From NCBI GenBank assembly GCA_028583685.1, contig JAMXIF010000002.1, positions 62,229,627 through 62,293,626 on the forward strand: a stretch of 64,000 bases of DNA. The letters run 5' to 3'. Positions 23,690 to 35,144 of this stretch are shown one piece after another. The notes under the pieces are model-generated. The model was not told the DNA's origin. It saw only the letters and a list, made by a program, of their open reading frames with translations, and did not search any database. How positions within the stretch are numbered: position 1 is the first letter of the stretch; each line of letters opens with the position of its first letter. A program made the position numbers and the translations under genes. The DNA comes from Petaurus breviceps papuanus. Taxonomy: Eukaryota; Chordata; Mammalia; Diprotodontia; Petauridae.

Positions 23690-24905
23690 CACTTATTTTG
23701 AACTAGATGTCTAATAGACACCTAAAACTCAATATGTCCAAAACAGAATACAATATCTTTCTTCCTACCATCCTTCACCCCATACCTTACTTATGACTGT
23801 AGAGGGCAGTACCATTCTCCCAGTCATTCAGGCTGGCAATTTAGGAGTCATCCTGGACTGCTTATTATCTCTTACCCCTCCCTTCCCTCCCCTCAGTATC
23901 CAAGCTGTTGCCAAGACCTGTTCATTTCTTTCTTCTTTTTTTTTGCTTTTTTTTTTTTTTTTGCTTTTTGGAAGGGGGAAGGGAAGGCAATTGGGGTTAA
24001 GTGACTTGCCCAAGTTAAGTCATGGGTCTAAGTCACTAGCCCAACAGCTAGTAAGGGTTAAGTGTCTGAGGCTGGATTTGAACTCAGGTCCTCCTGACTC
24101 CAGAGCCAGTGATCTATGCACTGTACCACCTAGCCGCCCCCCATTTCATCTTTGAAACATCTCTTGAATACATCCTTTTCTCTCCTCTAACACTGCTACC
24201 ACTCTAGTGCAGGCCCTCCTCACCTCATGCCTTAGTTACTGCAATAGCCTGCCTCAGATCTCTCTCCATTCCAATCTAATCTCCATTCAGTCATTAAAGT
24301 GATTTCCCTAAAATAGAGGTCTGATCATGTCACTCTGCCTTCCCCTCAACATAATCAATAAACTCCAGTGGCTTCCCATTGCCTTCAGGAGAAAATACAA
24401 AATTCTCTGTTTAACCTTCAAAGTCCTTCATAAACTAGCTCAATCCTGTCTTTCAAGTGTTCTTACTTAGCACCTTATTCCCCCAGATGTAGTCTTCAGT
24501 CCAATTACATTGGTCTCCTAGCTGTTCCATAGAGAGGACAGTCCATCTCTTGGCTCCTGGCATTCTCCCTAACACCCCCATGCTTCAACATTCTACCTCC
24601 TCTACTCTGGCCACTAACCTCCCTGGCTTCCTTTAAGTCATAAATAACATCCTACATTCTACAGGAAGCCTTTCCTAAACCGTCTTAATTCCAGCACTTT
24701 CCATCTTTTAATTATTTAGAATTTCTCCTATATATAACTTGCTCTGTTTTTATTTTTTTGCATGTTGTCTCCTCCATTAGATTGTAAACTCCTCGAGGGG
24801 AAGAACTATCTTTTGCTTTTTTGTATGTGTGTGTATCAAAGTGCTTAACACAGAGCCTGACACATAATAGGTAATTAATGAATGTTTATTGATTCATTGA
24901 TCATC
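23690..24905 (+). mobile_element. L2 LINE 3' part, split by a SINE
   Basis: The left piece is 23690-23927 (CCAAAACAGAATACAATATC; GGCAATTTAGGAGTCATCCTGG) and the right piece 24144-24905 (CAGGCCCTCCTCACCTCATG; CTTCCCATTGCCTTCAGGAG; AGATTGTAAACTCCTCGAGG; CTTAACACAGAGCCTGACACATAATAGG; TTTATTGATTCATTGA). Together they match L2 order and end in a normal L2 3' end. Confidence 0.75.
23928..24143 (-). mobile_element. tRNA-derived SINE inserted into L2
   Basis: Poly-T/GC-T start (reverse A tail), then GGCAATTGGGGTTAAGTGACTTGCCC..TCTGAGGCTGGATTTGAACTCAGGTCCTCCTGACTCCAGAGCC..CACTGTACCACCTAGCCGCC. It is the short marsupial tRNA-SINE form without the MAR1 tail. Flanking CATTTCTT/CATTTCAT may be the target duplication. 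Confidence 0.8.
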
Positions 24906-25184
24906 ATAGGATTGTTGTTTGATAAAGAATTATCCACTTAGCTATGGTTGTGAGTCAGGTCTTTCCCTTCCCCTTTAATTTCCTCATGGTATAATTTTAT
25001 TTTTGGTATTTGAAACTAGTTGTGGCATATATTGGAAAATACTCATCTATAACTAATTTCTGCCCAACTACTTTCTGGATTTCCCAGAAGTTCTTGTCAA
25101 ATGTGGAATTATTCCTCTAGTAATCGAGTGATTACTGTTGAAACCATTTTAGCTCTTTTTTGATTACTGCTTTCTTTGCTTGAT

Positions 25185-25460
25185 ACTTTTAACTATGAAT
25201 TAATCAATGGATATTTAGTAAGTGAAAGACACTGTACCATTATCCTTGAGATATAAAGAGAGAAAAAGAAACAGTCCTTTTTCTTAAGAAGCTTACTTTC
25301 TATCAGGGTGAGTGGATCATGCATGCACTGGATTATGCAGTACATGTATATGCAGAATAAATACAAAGTAGTTAGAGATGGAGAGAATTAACTGGGCAAC
25401 AAGGAAAGACGTCATGAAGAAGGTGGTGCTTGCACTAGGTCTTGAAAGAGGTACATCCCA
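25185..25460 (-). mobile_element. L2 3' fragment, minus strand
   Basis: AATCAATGGATATTTAGTAAG..GACACTGTACC..CAGTCCTTTTTCTTAAGAAGCTTAC..GTGCTTGCACTAGGTCTTGAAAGAGG, in L2 minus-strand order. Confidence 0.55.
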
Positions 25461-26450
25461 GAATTTTGCTAGGAATTAAAGTCATATTTATAGGCTTATA
25501 TGTTGCAGCCTCTGCTATTCTCCCTTTTGTGAAAATCAGGAAACATTTGCCCATATCCAGCCCTAGAGTGTCTTTTCTATTTTCTAGGGTCATTCAAAGT
25601 TATTTTTGTAGTGTGTAGTGTTACTTAATACATGACACATTTTTTTTAACAGCTTAAGAGGGTGACTTGAACTCAACAAGGACATTTAGATTCTCTCTTG
25701 CCATTTTCTCACTTATCTGTTAATCTTTTTTGTTCTTTCTTAGTTCAAAGACCATTTTTGGCAAAAATAAAATAAACAAAATAAGAATTGAATAGTTCTT
25801 TTTTCACACTATCATCTGCTATCCTCATCCACTAAGTAACAGTTTTATTCATTTTTGGATCCATTTCTCTTCTCCAAACTAGCTTAAAACACTTTTTTTT
25901 GTCCTTAGCATTCATAGCAAGCTTCAGCTCATTCTAACCTTTAGCTCTCCTGAAAATATTTTCAGTGGCCTACTACTCTGTATGTGCACTCATTGTCCAT
26001 TACTTGCTTCTATTTACATCATCTACACATATTTTTAAAAAAATCTACATTGGCCAATGAGTTCACTGGGAATCTGCATTAGTCTCTTTAGGCAACTCCC
26101 TCATTTCTTCCCCCCAGAATAATAACTTTTGTTTGTGCCTTGAAGATTGCTTTCAGGAGATCTTTCTGGGTCAGCTTCTCCTATAGGATTTAAGCCTAAG
26201 GTAACTTACCTATCTTTTAAAAACAACTAACAAACAAAAACCCTTTGAAATTCATTCTTTTTTAGTCTAGACTTGTTCCAGACTATACTTGGCTTTTTTC
26301 TCCTCTAACTTGTATTCTGAGATAGAAACTTCCCTTCTGTGTTACTATCATATTTTCATTTGTGGATCCAGAATATAATGTTGTTTCTGCCACCTTTTCT
26401 TTTCTTTTTTTTATATTGTCCTAGAAGATGCAACTCTACAGCATGGTTCT
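25461..26450. other. Intron sequence, no feature recognised
   Basis: T-rich; no coding or repeat pattern trusted. Confidence 0.4.
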
Positions 26451-26467
26451 TTTTCAAAAATAATTTT

Positions 26468-27433
26468 ATTTTATTTTTTATCATCTTCAAGCATTTATTT
26501 ATTTTAAATTTATTTAATTAAAAAAATTAATTTCTTTGTTTCCTTTTAGTTTACAGGATTCAATCCCACAGTTCCTTGAGTTTCACATTTTGTCCCCCTC
26601 CTTCCCGTTCCCTCCCATGGCAGCCTCTACTCAAGTATAGGATCTGTAAATACTTTCACTATACATTAGCCAGGTTATAAGGACAGATTGTACCAGCTGG
26701 AATGAAAAATGGTAAAGAGGACATAAAACCAAATAAGAGAAGGAAAAAGATCAGGTATTTTGCTTCCACCTGGATATAAACTTAGTTCTTTCTAGTTCTT
26801 TCTCTGGATGCACATATTTCTTTCCATCATGAGTCTTTTGGGATTGACTTATATCCCTGCATTGTTGAGAAGAGTCTAGTCTATCAAAGTTGGTCATCAC
26901 ACATACGTTGTGTCTGTAATTGTGTACAAATTTCTCCTGGTTCTACTCTCCTCACTCAGCATCAGTTGGTATAAGCCTCTCCAGGTAAATATGAAGACTG
27001 TCTGCTCCTCGTTTCTTATAGCTCAATAGTATTCCAATAGTATTGTGCATATACCACAACTTGTTCAGCCATTCCCCAATTGATGGGTATCCCCTTAATT
27101 TCCAATTCTTTGCTACCACAAAAAGAGCTGCTATAAACATTTTTGTACATATGGGTCTTTCTCCCATTTCTATGATCTCTTTGGGATATAACCCTAGGAG
27201 TGGTATTGCTGGATCAAAGGGTATGAATGTATTTATAGCCCTTTGGGCATAATTCCAGATTGCTCTCCAGAAAGGCTGGATCAGTTCACAACTCCACCAG
27301 CAATGCATTAATATTCCAATTTGCCCATATTCTCTCCAGCAGTTTTCATTTTCCTGTTTTGTCATCTTAGCCAATCTGACTGGTGAGATGTGGTACCTCA
27401 GAGTTGTTTTGATTTGCATTTCTCTAATCAATA
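26468..27433 (-). mobile_element. 5'-truncated L1, 3' end of ORF2 plus 3' UTR
   Basis: On the minus strand the DNA codes the end of L1 ORF2 (open 26952-27431), then a 3' UTR ending in an AT-rich poly-T/poly-A zone near 26470-26520. The truncation point is near 27433, just before the usual IREMQIKTT motif. A possible 9-bp duplication AATAATTTT occurs at 26459-26467 and 27430-27438, but it is AT-rich and weak. Much less decayed than the L1 at 40.6-46.7 kb, so it is younger. Confidence 0.8.
26952..27431 (-). pseudogene. C-terminal part of L1 ORF2
   Basis: 159 codons stay open. Visible motifs are IREMQIKTTLRYH (2-14); a Cys/His zone C31, H43, C48 where the family pattern C-x3-C-x7-H-x4-C would have a second Cys but Tyr stands at 35; and FIPFDPAIPLLGLYPKE, C-TKMFIAALF and WLNKLWYMH near the end. 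Known: this C-terminal segment follows the reverse transcriptase and helps bind RNA. As a 5'-truncated copy it lacks endonuclease and reverse transcriptase. The reading frame is intact because the insertion is fairly young. Confidence 0.85.
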
Positions 27434-27439
27434 ATTTTC

Positions 27440-27860
27440 AAAGATAAAAGGCAAGTCAATAATATAACAAGATTTAGGCAATATTCAGAGAACTGGATAT
27501 AAGTCCTATGTGCTTCCTCTGTTATTCTTCCATGACAGTTATGTGTTCTTCCTATAGTCTTCTCTCCATTTTCTTCTCCTAGCCAGGTGAACTGCCGTGG
27601 TGCTATCATCCCATAACAAAGTTATTTTTTTTTCTCTATCGGTCCTCATTCAAATGTTCTCCACTATGCTTTCTCATCAAAACTTCTGGATTTTCTCACA
27701 AAGGCCAGTTTGATACTGTTGAACACATGACTGATTTCTAAGTGCAGCCTTGTTTGCCACTAGGCTGGCCAAATTATTTTGACTTTTGGCCTTGGTAACA
27801 TCTATTGCTTTCTTATTCTTGTTCAGCTCTAGGTAGAACTTTCCATAGCCCCTTTAATGT
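27440..27860. other. Intron sequence, no feature recognised
   Basis: Nothing recognised beside the truncated L1. Confidence 0.4.
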
Positions 27861-27864
27861 TTAT

Positions 27865-28190
27865 TAGTGACAGTATAGTATGATGAAAAAGAGAATTAGA
27901 TTTGGAGGCAGGAAATCTAGGTTGTATTTGTAGATACTCTGATTATTATCTGTGTGATTATGGTTAAGTTATTTAATTGACTATACCTCAGTTCCATTAA
28001 AATGGAGATGAATACCCTTTCAATAACTCACAATTGTGAGGAAAGTGATGAAGAAATATTGTGGAACTGTGAAAAGTCTTGGAAGTCAGGACATAGTTTG
28101 AATTTCAGTTCTGAGACTTGTTACTGATTATGAAACCTTGGCCAAGTCAACCAATTCCTCCTATCCTGTTTCCACAAATCTATGTAAAAA
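27865..28190 (+). mobile_element. Two worn MIR-like fragments
   Basis: GTATAGTATGATGAAAAAGAG..ATTATCTGTGTGATTATGG..CTCAGTTCC (27868-28050), then TGGAAGTCAGGACATAGTTTG..CCTTGGCCAAGTCA (28060-28190). Confidence 0.5.
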
Positions 28191-31100
28191 GGTTCTGCTG
28201 CATGCACAGATCTCATGAGCTTGGTGGGTTGATGCAGCCTCTGTGTCAAGGAAGCTAGAGAGGTGGCTTCTGGGAAGAATCACAGTTACATGTAAGGGAA
28301 GAAACTTGAAGAAATCTGAAACATGTATAGACATTTTATAACTGATTCTGGTTGACTAACCATGTGGCGAAGGAGAGACTGATTAATTTTAAAGTCATTC
28401 AGTAGTTTCAGCTACTTCTTATTTTGTCTTATTTGTATCTTTTGCTCATGGTGTCTGGCGAAGGGAGTGGAATCTCTAAACTTGGGAGTTCTGAAAATAT
28501 AGGAGAATTAGTCATAGAGATATGGGAGTCAGAGTCCAGGCGAGGTGTTGTAGAAAGAAAGAGCAAATCCATCCTTGGGAGGACCTTTGGGACCACAGGC
28601 CAGTAAAAGTTGAGGCAAGGATCCATGTAATACCACCTAAAGATATCAACTTGGTAAAACCAGTGCTCTGTAGGGACTGAGCTAAGTCATGAGTCTTATC
28701 TATTATCTTTCCCCAGTCATTCACCAAAGTGGTGTATGGACACAATGCACTGAAGTAACTGGGGGAAATACTTATACTTTTTTTTCCTTGGATATCTTTG
28801 AAATAAATATCCCTCAGTAAAATTCAATAGATATTAAATGGCTAAATGGAACTAGAAGGCTGGTCATAGACACCTCAAAATGGAGGAAACATAACTTGTA
28901 GGAGCTTAAATCAATAATAGTAGAGAAAAGAACCACCCCAACCTCTCAGCATCTTCCTAAGGAACACCGCAAAATGATGAAGCAGGCTTAGCTCTGGGAA
29001 AGAGGGTCAGAGCAAAAACACTACATGTAAAATGGACATAAAACTATTTGTGATACCTGCTATTCAAGATTGCCCTGAGGAAAGCACACATCAACTTCAA
29101 AGTGTTAGAGAAATGTGAATTATTGTCATTACATAAATGTGAATTGATGCTATTATCTACTGTAGTTACTTCCCTGAATTCCTTTGTAGCAACACGTGAA
29201 CAAGTCTCTATCTTCCTACACTTCTTCCCTTCGTCTGGGTTAACTTTTAACATCAGCCATTGTCATTCTCTGACCAATCATTACTCAGTCTCTTTTCTCC
29301 TGTTTCCTCCAGTTCTTGCTTAAAATAATCTCTTCCAACAACTATTACCCCATTGTCCCTTGTAGTTTTCAACCCTGTTGGTTCATTTCTTTCTTTTTTG
29401 ATCCCCTTCTTCCCTCCACTACTTTCTCCCCTTCTCAAATAGAGTAAACTGGTTCCTACTATTTTTTCCTTGCTTCTTATCAATGAAATACTGATACATC
29501 ATGAATTATGCAATACTAAAGCCAAAACCATTTTTAATATAATTAAGATAGCCTTTGGTCTGCAGAAGAAAGGAGCACTCATATAGTTTGGAGAATAGTG
29601 CATTTTGTAATACTGTCTCTTAATTTTTAAATAAAATTTCCTTAGACTTACTCAATCCATTTGAAGAATTTCCTTAAAATTCTGTGCCTGGATTTCTATT
29701 TGCTTATTAAAGGTTCACTATCATTGACACCAAGATTAAAGAACTTAAGTTGTGGTCTACCTTGCAGACTTTTTTAGTCACAGGGATAGGTTTAGTTAAT
29801 TTTAGCTAGTATTTCCTTACCTCCAGCAGAGATAGGAGCTGCTAAAGCAGTAGTTGTCAATTATAAAAAAAAAAGAAAGAAAGAAAAAAAAGAACAGGTT
29901 TTATTTGTGTTGTGTGTTATTTGCAGCTGTTGTCCATTATGAGTTCTCAGGAGCCCCATTTGCCACTACAACTGTACAATCCCATAAGTTTAACTCAGCA
30001 TTGTGACTGCAAAACTGTATTAAATCACAAGGAGAGAGAAGAAAATCATCTGAAATGAAAAAAATGCAGCTTGTCTTTGTGACAAACCACCACTCTTTGC
30101 TGTTCACTGTTTCAGAACGTTCAAAACTGTACACATCGTTTTGCAGTGTATTTGCAGTGAAACAAAATATAAATCTGACCCTCTGAAGAAGAGACAAGAA
30201 TGCTGTTGATGTCTTTGCAATGGCTTGAGTTTGCCTTATTGACTAATATACCACATTGTCCTGGGCATACCAGGCAATAGCAACTTACTGGTTCAGACAA
30301 TGGGAGTGTTCATTCTGGGTCTAAAATTTATAAGAGCGTATGTTATTTTTTATTTCTTCTTGCTGGGAACATTGTTGTTCAATATGCTACAAATGAACAA
30401 AGTTCAAACACCACAATGAAACTGATATGGAATTATGGAACTGAAAATAGGCCACTGATTGGGTTCAGATTCATCAAGCTGCTTTCTTTCTCAACAGGCT
30501 TTTTATTGGAGTTCCAATACAGCTTTCTTTAGAAAGAGTGAAATATGGCTGGGAGCAGGCAATATAGTGAGAACCGCCTACCTCTAGTTAATTTCAACTC
30601 TGCTCAGCTAGTTAACTATAGATGTGTTTCTCCCACTGTGTTTTATAAAGAACAGAAAAGGCAGCAAACTCTAATCTGAAAAAAAACTCTCTTATGGAAT
30701 ATAGGAAGGTCTTTGATTTTTTTCTGATTTTATCAAACTTGCTGAATTTTCTGTGGAGTCTATTTCATTGATAGGATTCCAGAGATCTAAAAAAAGGAAA
30801 ACAATAAGAATTAATTGCTTTATCATCTACATTCCCAAAAGGATGACCCAGTTTTTTTTTTTTACTGTTGGGGAAATGAAGGTAAAAAGAATAGAAAGAA
30901 CTGCATGATTTTCTCTATGGCACAGGGTTAAATGGGTATAAAAACCCCATAAAATTCTGCCTCTGCTATGGTTAGTGCAAAAGAAAAGGGGTGGAAAGAA
31001 GTGCTGTTTTAAATTTGGAACAGAACCTCCAGATTCACATTTCATTCACATTCATAGCATTCTTGAGAGACAGATAAAGCTGTTGATTATTATCCCAAAT

Positions 31101-31335
31101 TTGCAGATGAGGCATCTGACCTACAGGAAGCGTCTGTGAGTGACACAATAGGCCCCAAACAACTGAGCATCAATCCAGAAGCATAATTTAGGTATTCCTA
31201 GCTCCCAGACTGATCTTTGATCCATAAACCTAAAGATAAGCCCATGTATGGATGTAATTGTGTATATCTGATAAATGTAGGTAAAAGTAAGAACTTATTC
31301 ACAGTTGTGTCAGGAATACTGACATTATGATTAAT
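28191..31335. other. Long unassigned intron stretch
   Basis: About 3.1 kb with no recognised repeat. Short frames on both strands (for example 28429-28626, 29253-29483, 29937-30197) are not convincing. The part 29980-30480 looks non-repetitive and could be tested for conservation. An A-rich patch lies at 29862-29892. Confidence 0.4.
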
Positions 31336-31337
31336 GT

Positions 31338-31505
31338 CATAGAATTTTGCAGGTCCCAAAGGGCCTTAAAGAATATCTAATTCAACTCCATCATTTTATA
31401 GGTAAGAAAACTGACAACCAAAGAAGTCAAGGTCATACAGCTTGTTAAGTTATAAAGCCAAATCTCAAGCCAACCTCAGGCTAAACTGACTTCCATTCTG
31501 GTGTT
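31338..31505 (-). mobile_element. MIR3/L3-like fragment
   Basis: CATAGAATTTTGCAGGTCCC..AATTCAACTCCATCATTTTATAGG..TCAAGGTCATACAGC. Confidence 0.6.
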
Positions 31506-32175
31506 CTTCCTACTGCAGCATGCTTTTTTACTTCATTTGTGTCACTAAGCATCTGTCCTCTTGCATTATCAAGGTGAACTATTTTGATGGGTAGTTGATT
31601 CAAGGCAAACTCAACTAGTGTTTGTCTGACTGATCTCTAGCCAGCCAGTTCCAGGCCATCGCACCAGATTGTTTCAATCTAGCTGTTGATCCCAACCATC
31701 TTGTCATTTGGCCTTCTGTGCTACCTCCAAATCTGGATTAGCACCTTTGGACCAGATGTCAGAATAAATCCCCTAAGTGTATGTATAGATGTGTTTTGGG
31801 GATAGAGGGCAAAATGAATAACGCTCGAAGAAGGTAATCTTTTGTTAGAATTTTAAGCTGAGTTGTTTTAATTGGTTAATGATTACATACAAACTTAACA
31901 CATTCTATCTGTCTAGCCAGTATCCACTCTGGACCTTTATACTAGATCATTCTTCACACACCACTGTCTTCCTCAGCTATCTTGCAGTTTTACTCTGCTG
32001 CTTCATGCAGATACCCTGATGCCCTCGATCTACTTGCTCTGTGCTTAGCAAGCAAATAAATACTGCCATACTGCTACTGCTCTTGGAAAGATGGAAAGGG
32101 CAGTTACTCTAAGGGAGAATCAACTCGCCATGCCTGTGATGCCTCAGACAGTCCTTTCTATAGCCACCAGTCACA
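31506..32175. other. Intron sequence, no feature recognised
   Basis: Unassigned; ends in a short (CA)n at 32170-32190. Confidence 0.4.
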
Positions 32176-32179
32176 CACA

Positions 32180-32325
32180 CACACACACACCCATTGTCTC
32201 CTCTAATTAGAATGGAAACACTTCAAGGACAGGGATTATCTCTCCTCCTCCTCCTCCTTTTTCTGTTGCTGCTGTTAGCACAGTACTTGGCACACAGTAA
32301 GCCCTCAATAAATTCTTTTTTCTAC
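32180..32325 (+). mobile_element. L2 3' end fragment
   Basis: AATTAGAATGGAAACACTTCAAGGACAGGG..TAGCACAGTACTTGGCACACAGTAAGCCCTCAATAAATTC, with a (CTC)n patch inside at 32243-32262. Confidence 0.7.
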
Positions 32326-32499
32326 CTTTAATACACTCTTCCATTCATCACCAAAATATGTTAATGTTTCTTGATTAAAGATACTTTTGGTATCTTTACA
32401 TAGAGTAAGAGATATAGGCTCTGTATTCATTCAGCTTATGCCTTAAGACAGAAAAGCCATATGGTATGGGTTCATATTTATTCATATTCTGAGAGATAT

Positions 32500-33080
32500 T
32501 ACTTATATCATTTCACACTCCAATCTATCCTCTACACAGCTACCAAAATGAATTTCTTAAATCAGAAGTCTGACTGTGCTACAAACTCTTGTCAATAAGG
32601 TATAGTAACTCCATATTATCTCTAGAATCGCATATTAAATTCTCTTTTTGAGATCTAAAGTTCTTCACTCCCTGGCTCCATTTCTCCTTTCTAACAATAG
32701 TTCACATTTCTCTCCTCCATTTACTTTATGCTTCAGATATATTGACTTTTTGTTTTTTTTTCCTCCATGAAACATGCTATCTATCTCTAAACCTTTTTGA
32801 TGACTTCCCCCAAGACCTAGAATACCCTTCTTCTCTTTTACTTCTCAGAATTCCTGGTTCCCTTTAAGACTTAACTCATGTAACCTTCTCTGTGATAGTT
32901 CCTTTCCTAGCTTCATCCAAGATTACTTGCTTTGTATGTTTAGTACGTATCTATTTATTGACATGTTGATTCTCTCACTAGAATATAAGCTCTTTGAGAG
33001 CAGGAACTGTCTCACTTTTGCCTTATATTCAGAGCTCTCAGCCTAGTGCAGCTCATAGTAGGTGCTTAATATATCCATTG
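32500..33080 (+). mobile_element. L2 LINE 3' part
   Basis: L2 order: CAATCTATCCTCTACACAGC, TTCTTCACTCCCTGGCTCC, TCCCTTTAAGACTTAACTC, TATAAGCTCTTTGAGAGCAGG, CAGCTCATAGTAGGTGCTTAAT. Confidence 0.7.
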
Positions 33081-33439
33081 TATATAGGCAAAAAGTCCCT
33101 TGCCTTTTTGCTCACCAAAGGCTGCTGTTTGTGTTTGGCAGTGAAGTAGATACTTCCCCTGCCTTTTTAGGCCAATGAAATATGAGGAAGAACTCAATTC
33201 TGTCACTATACGAGCATAATCTTTATTCCCATCCTATACCTGTAATAATTATGATGATGATGATACAGGAAATAATAGCAATTGTGCAACACACCATGGC
33301 AAGTTGTAAAAATTTATCTTTTAAAGCCCTTTTAACCTCACTTTTTACCTTTTTTTCATATGTTTTTGTCCCTTCTACATACTATAAAATTCACTTACTC
33401 TGGCCTCTTTGGTATTCATCAAACAAGAAACTCCATTTG

Positions 33440-33775
33440 CTAATTCCATGAATTTTCTTTGACTATCATCCATGCCTGGAATTCTCTCCCTCTTCATTTC
33501 TGCCTCCTGATTTTCATGGTTTCTTCAAATCCCAGATAAAATCCTACCTTTTCAAAGAAATCTTTTCTGAATCCCTTTTCTGTTAATGTTTTCTCTCTAT
33601 GAATTATCTCCAATTTATCCTGTCTATAGCTTGTCTAGATGTGTTTGCAAGTTGTCCTCCCATTAGACTGTGAACTCCTTTAGCATAGGTACTATTTATT
33701 GGATTTTTTATCCCTAGTGCTTAGAATAGAACCCATCACATAGCAGGTCCTTGTTTATTAACTTGGCCTGTCAAA
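33440..33775 (+). mobile_element. L2 LINE 3' end
   Basis: CATGCCTGGAATTCTCTCCC, CAAATCCCAGATAAAATCCTACC, CATTAGACTGTGAACTCC, CATCACATAGCAGGTCC. The preceding frame 33182-33451 contains no L2 coding motif. Confidence 0.7.
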
Positions 33776-34259
33776 TAGCTAGCAAAATGTGACCTGGTAG
33801 TTAGGATTATACAATAGATGTTTGCTATCATAAACTAACAGATGACAAATCCCTGTACTACAAATAAATACCTTAAAGAATCCTTGAGAGATGGAAAAAT
33901 TATGCTAGAATTGTACCATTATTACATACAACTGTTTCCCAATAGCTTTTTATAACATTCATCCAGGACAAAATTGAGAATATTTTAAATATATATCATC
34001 ATACTAACCAGTCCTAATCTCTAATTTGTAAGGAATGAAGAACTTTAAAATACAAAGACCTGGGAGAAGAAATCAAAATTGTGAGGGAACATGATGTGAC
34101 ATGTAACAATATCCCTGTTCTCTTTGCTACTATCCCAAATGTGCTTTCAATGAGCCTATGGAAGATGTGCTTAATTCTGAAGACTTTTATTCATTTACAA
34201 AGAGCAATCATTTAAATCTACCTGGGCAATAGTCTGTAAAACATTAAATACAAATGGCT

Positions 34260-34359
34260 AACATTTGCAATAACTAACATTTTGCAGTAACTAAGCACTT
34301 ACTAAATGCCAGGCGTTATCCTAAGCACTTTGCCATTATTATCTTATTTCATCCTTATG
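34260..34359 (-). mobile_element. MIR-like SINE, left half, split by HAL1-like copy 2
   Basis: CTAAGCACTTACTAAATGCCAGGCG..CCTAAGCACTTTGCC, broken at the HAL1-like target site. Confidence 0.75.
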
Positions 34360-34368
34360 GGGGGCGGA

Positions 34369-34381
34369 GCCAAGATGGCGG
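34369..34381 (+). promoter_or_regulatory. YY1-like site at the 5' end of HAL1-like copy 2
   Basis: GCCAAGATGGCGG lies about 10 bases inside the element. Known: human L1 starts similarly (GAGCCAAGATGGCC) and uses this YY1 site to place transcription start. Copy 1 (9667-9679) and copy 3 (54369-54381) show the same site with CpG-type or single-base decay. Function here is inferred. Confidence 0.6.
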
Positions 34382-34593
34382 AGTAGAAGCACTATCTTCC
34401 CGCAGCTCCTGCTTCCACCTTCCCCAATCCATGTAAAAAGGGGACTCTAAACAAACTTTGGAGCTGCAGAACCCACATAATGACACAGAGAGGCTAACCT
34501 CCCTCTGAGGACAGCCTAGCAGGCCAGCAGGAATCGGCCAGCGCAGCGTTCTGGGAGCCCAGCCCAGCACCACGCAGAGGCTTTAGCCCCAGG

Positions 34594-35061
34594 GTGGGCC
34601 TGACCAGCCGCCAGCCAGAGGGACTCCAGATCAGCAGCAGCTGTGGCCGTTTCCAGATTTATCAATACATAGATGAAAAGGACAAGGTGAGAGGCCAGTG
34701 TAGTCTGGACTTTGGGACCAATGAGTGGGAGTGCCTGGCTTTAACCCCCGGGGCGAGAAACTGCTCAGATGCTGGCACAGCCTGCCAGCAGCACATGGCG
34801 GCTTCAGTTCCTGGCCTGCAGAGTGTAGGGGGACCAAGCACCAGTCTGAGGGGTAATCGCTCTTGCTTTAACCTGCTTGGATCTGGATTGCAGTCTAGGG
34901 TGGAGGTCCTGGGGTGTGTGTCCAGCTTGCCAAAGCGTGTGGAGACCTCAGAGAGGGCAATACCTCTGGCAGCTGAGAAAACCCCAGCATTTGGGACAAA
35001 AACTCCCCTGTCTGGTGGCAGAGTCCTACTGTGGCAAAAAGCCCAAAAGTCAAATAATTGA
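34594..35061 (+). other. Open frame (155 codons) in the 5' leader of HAL1-like copy 2
   Basis: A sense-strand frame open across most of the leader, ending KAQKSNN-TGA at 35059-35061, only 8 nt before the ORF1 ATG. Copy 1 keeps the same frame over part of it (10008-10286; shared GLQ/DLQ..GGPS..CF(N/D)LL.SGL.SR..LG.VSS and SERA blocks), and copy 3 partly (54726-54983; APGLQ..RGP). No domain was recognised. GC-rich DNA yields long frames by chance, so coding status is open. I chose the listed start only as the first ATG of the frame. Confidence 0.4.
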
Positions 35062-35144
35062 GTGGCAAAATGAGCAGGCAGAGGAAACAAAGCAGACAGA
35101 AGATTCCAACATTGCACTCCTATTTTGGGGATAAGAAGGAGCAA
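34662..35144 (-). other. Antisense open frame (160 codons) in the 5' leader of HAL1-like copy 2
   Basis: The minus strand of the leader is open for 160 codons. The segment HPRTSTLDCNPDPS matches HPRTTTQNCNPDPS in an antisense frame of copy 3 (54646-55029). A second antisense piece of copy 2 (34631-34837, VPL.SAGQEL..DKSGN) continues the same copy 3 frame. This position and strand recall primate L1 ORF0, but no sequence likeness is claimed. Chance openness in GC-rich DNA is the main alternative. Confidence 0.35.

Noticed and set aside
23793-24155. 120-codon plus-strand frame
   Set aside because: It crosses the L2/SINE junction and reads SINE antisense; a chance frame.
34662-35144. 160-codon minus-strand frame as a host gene
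   Set aside because: It lies wholly in the leader of a half-L1, has no host-like domain or splice sites, and a partial match exists in copy 3. It is kept only as an element-borne frame.
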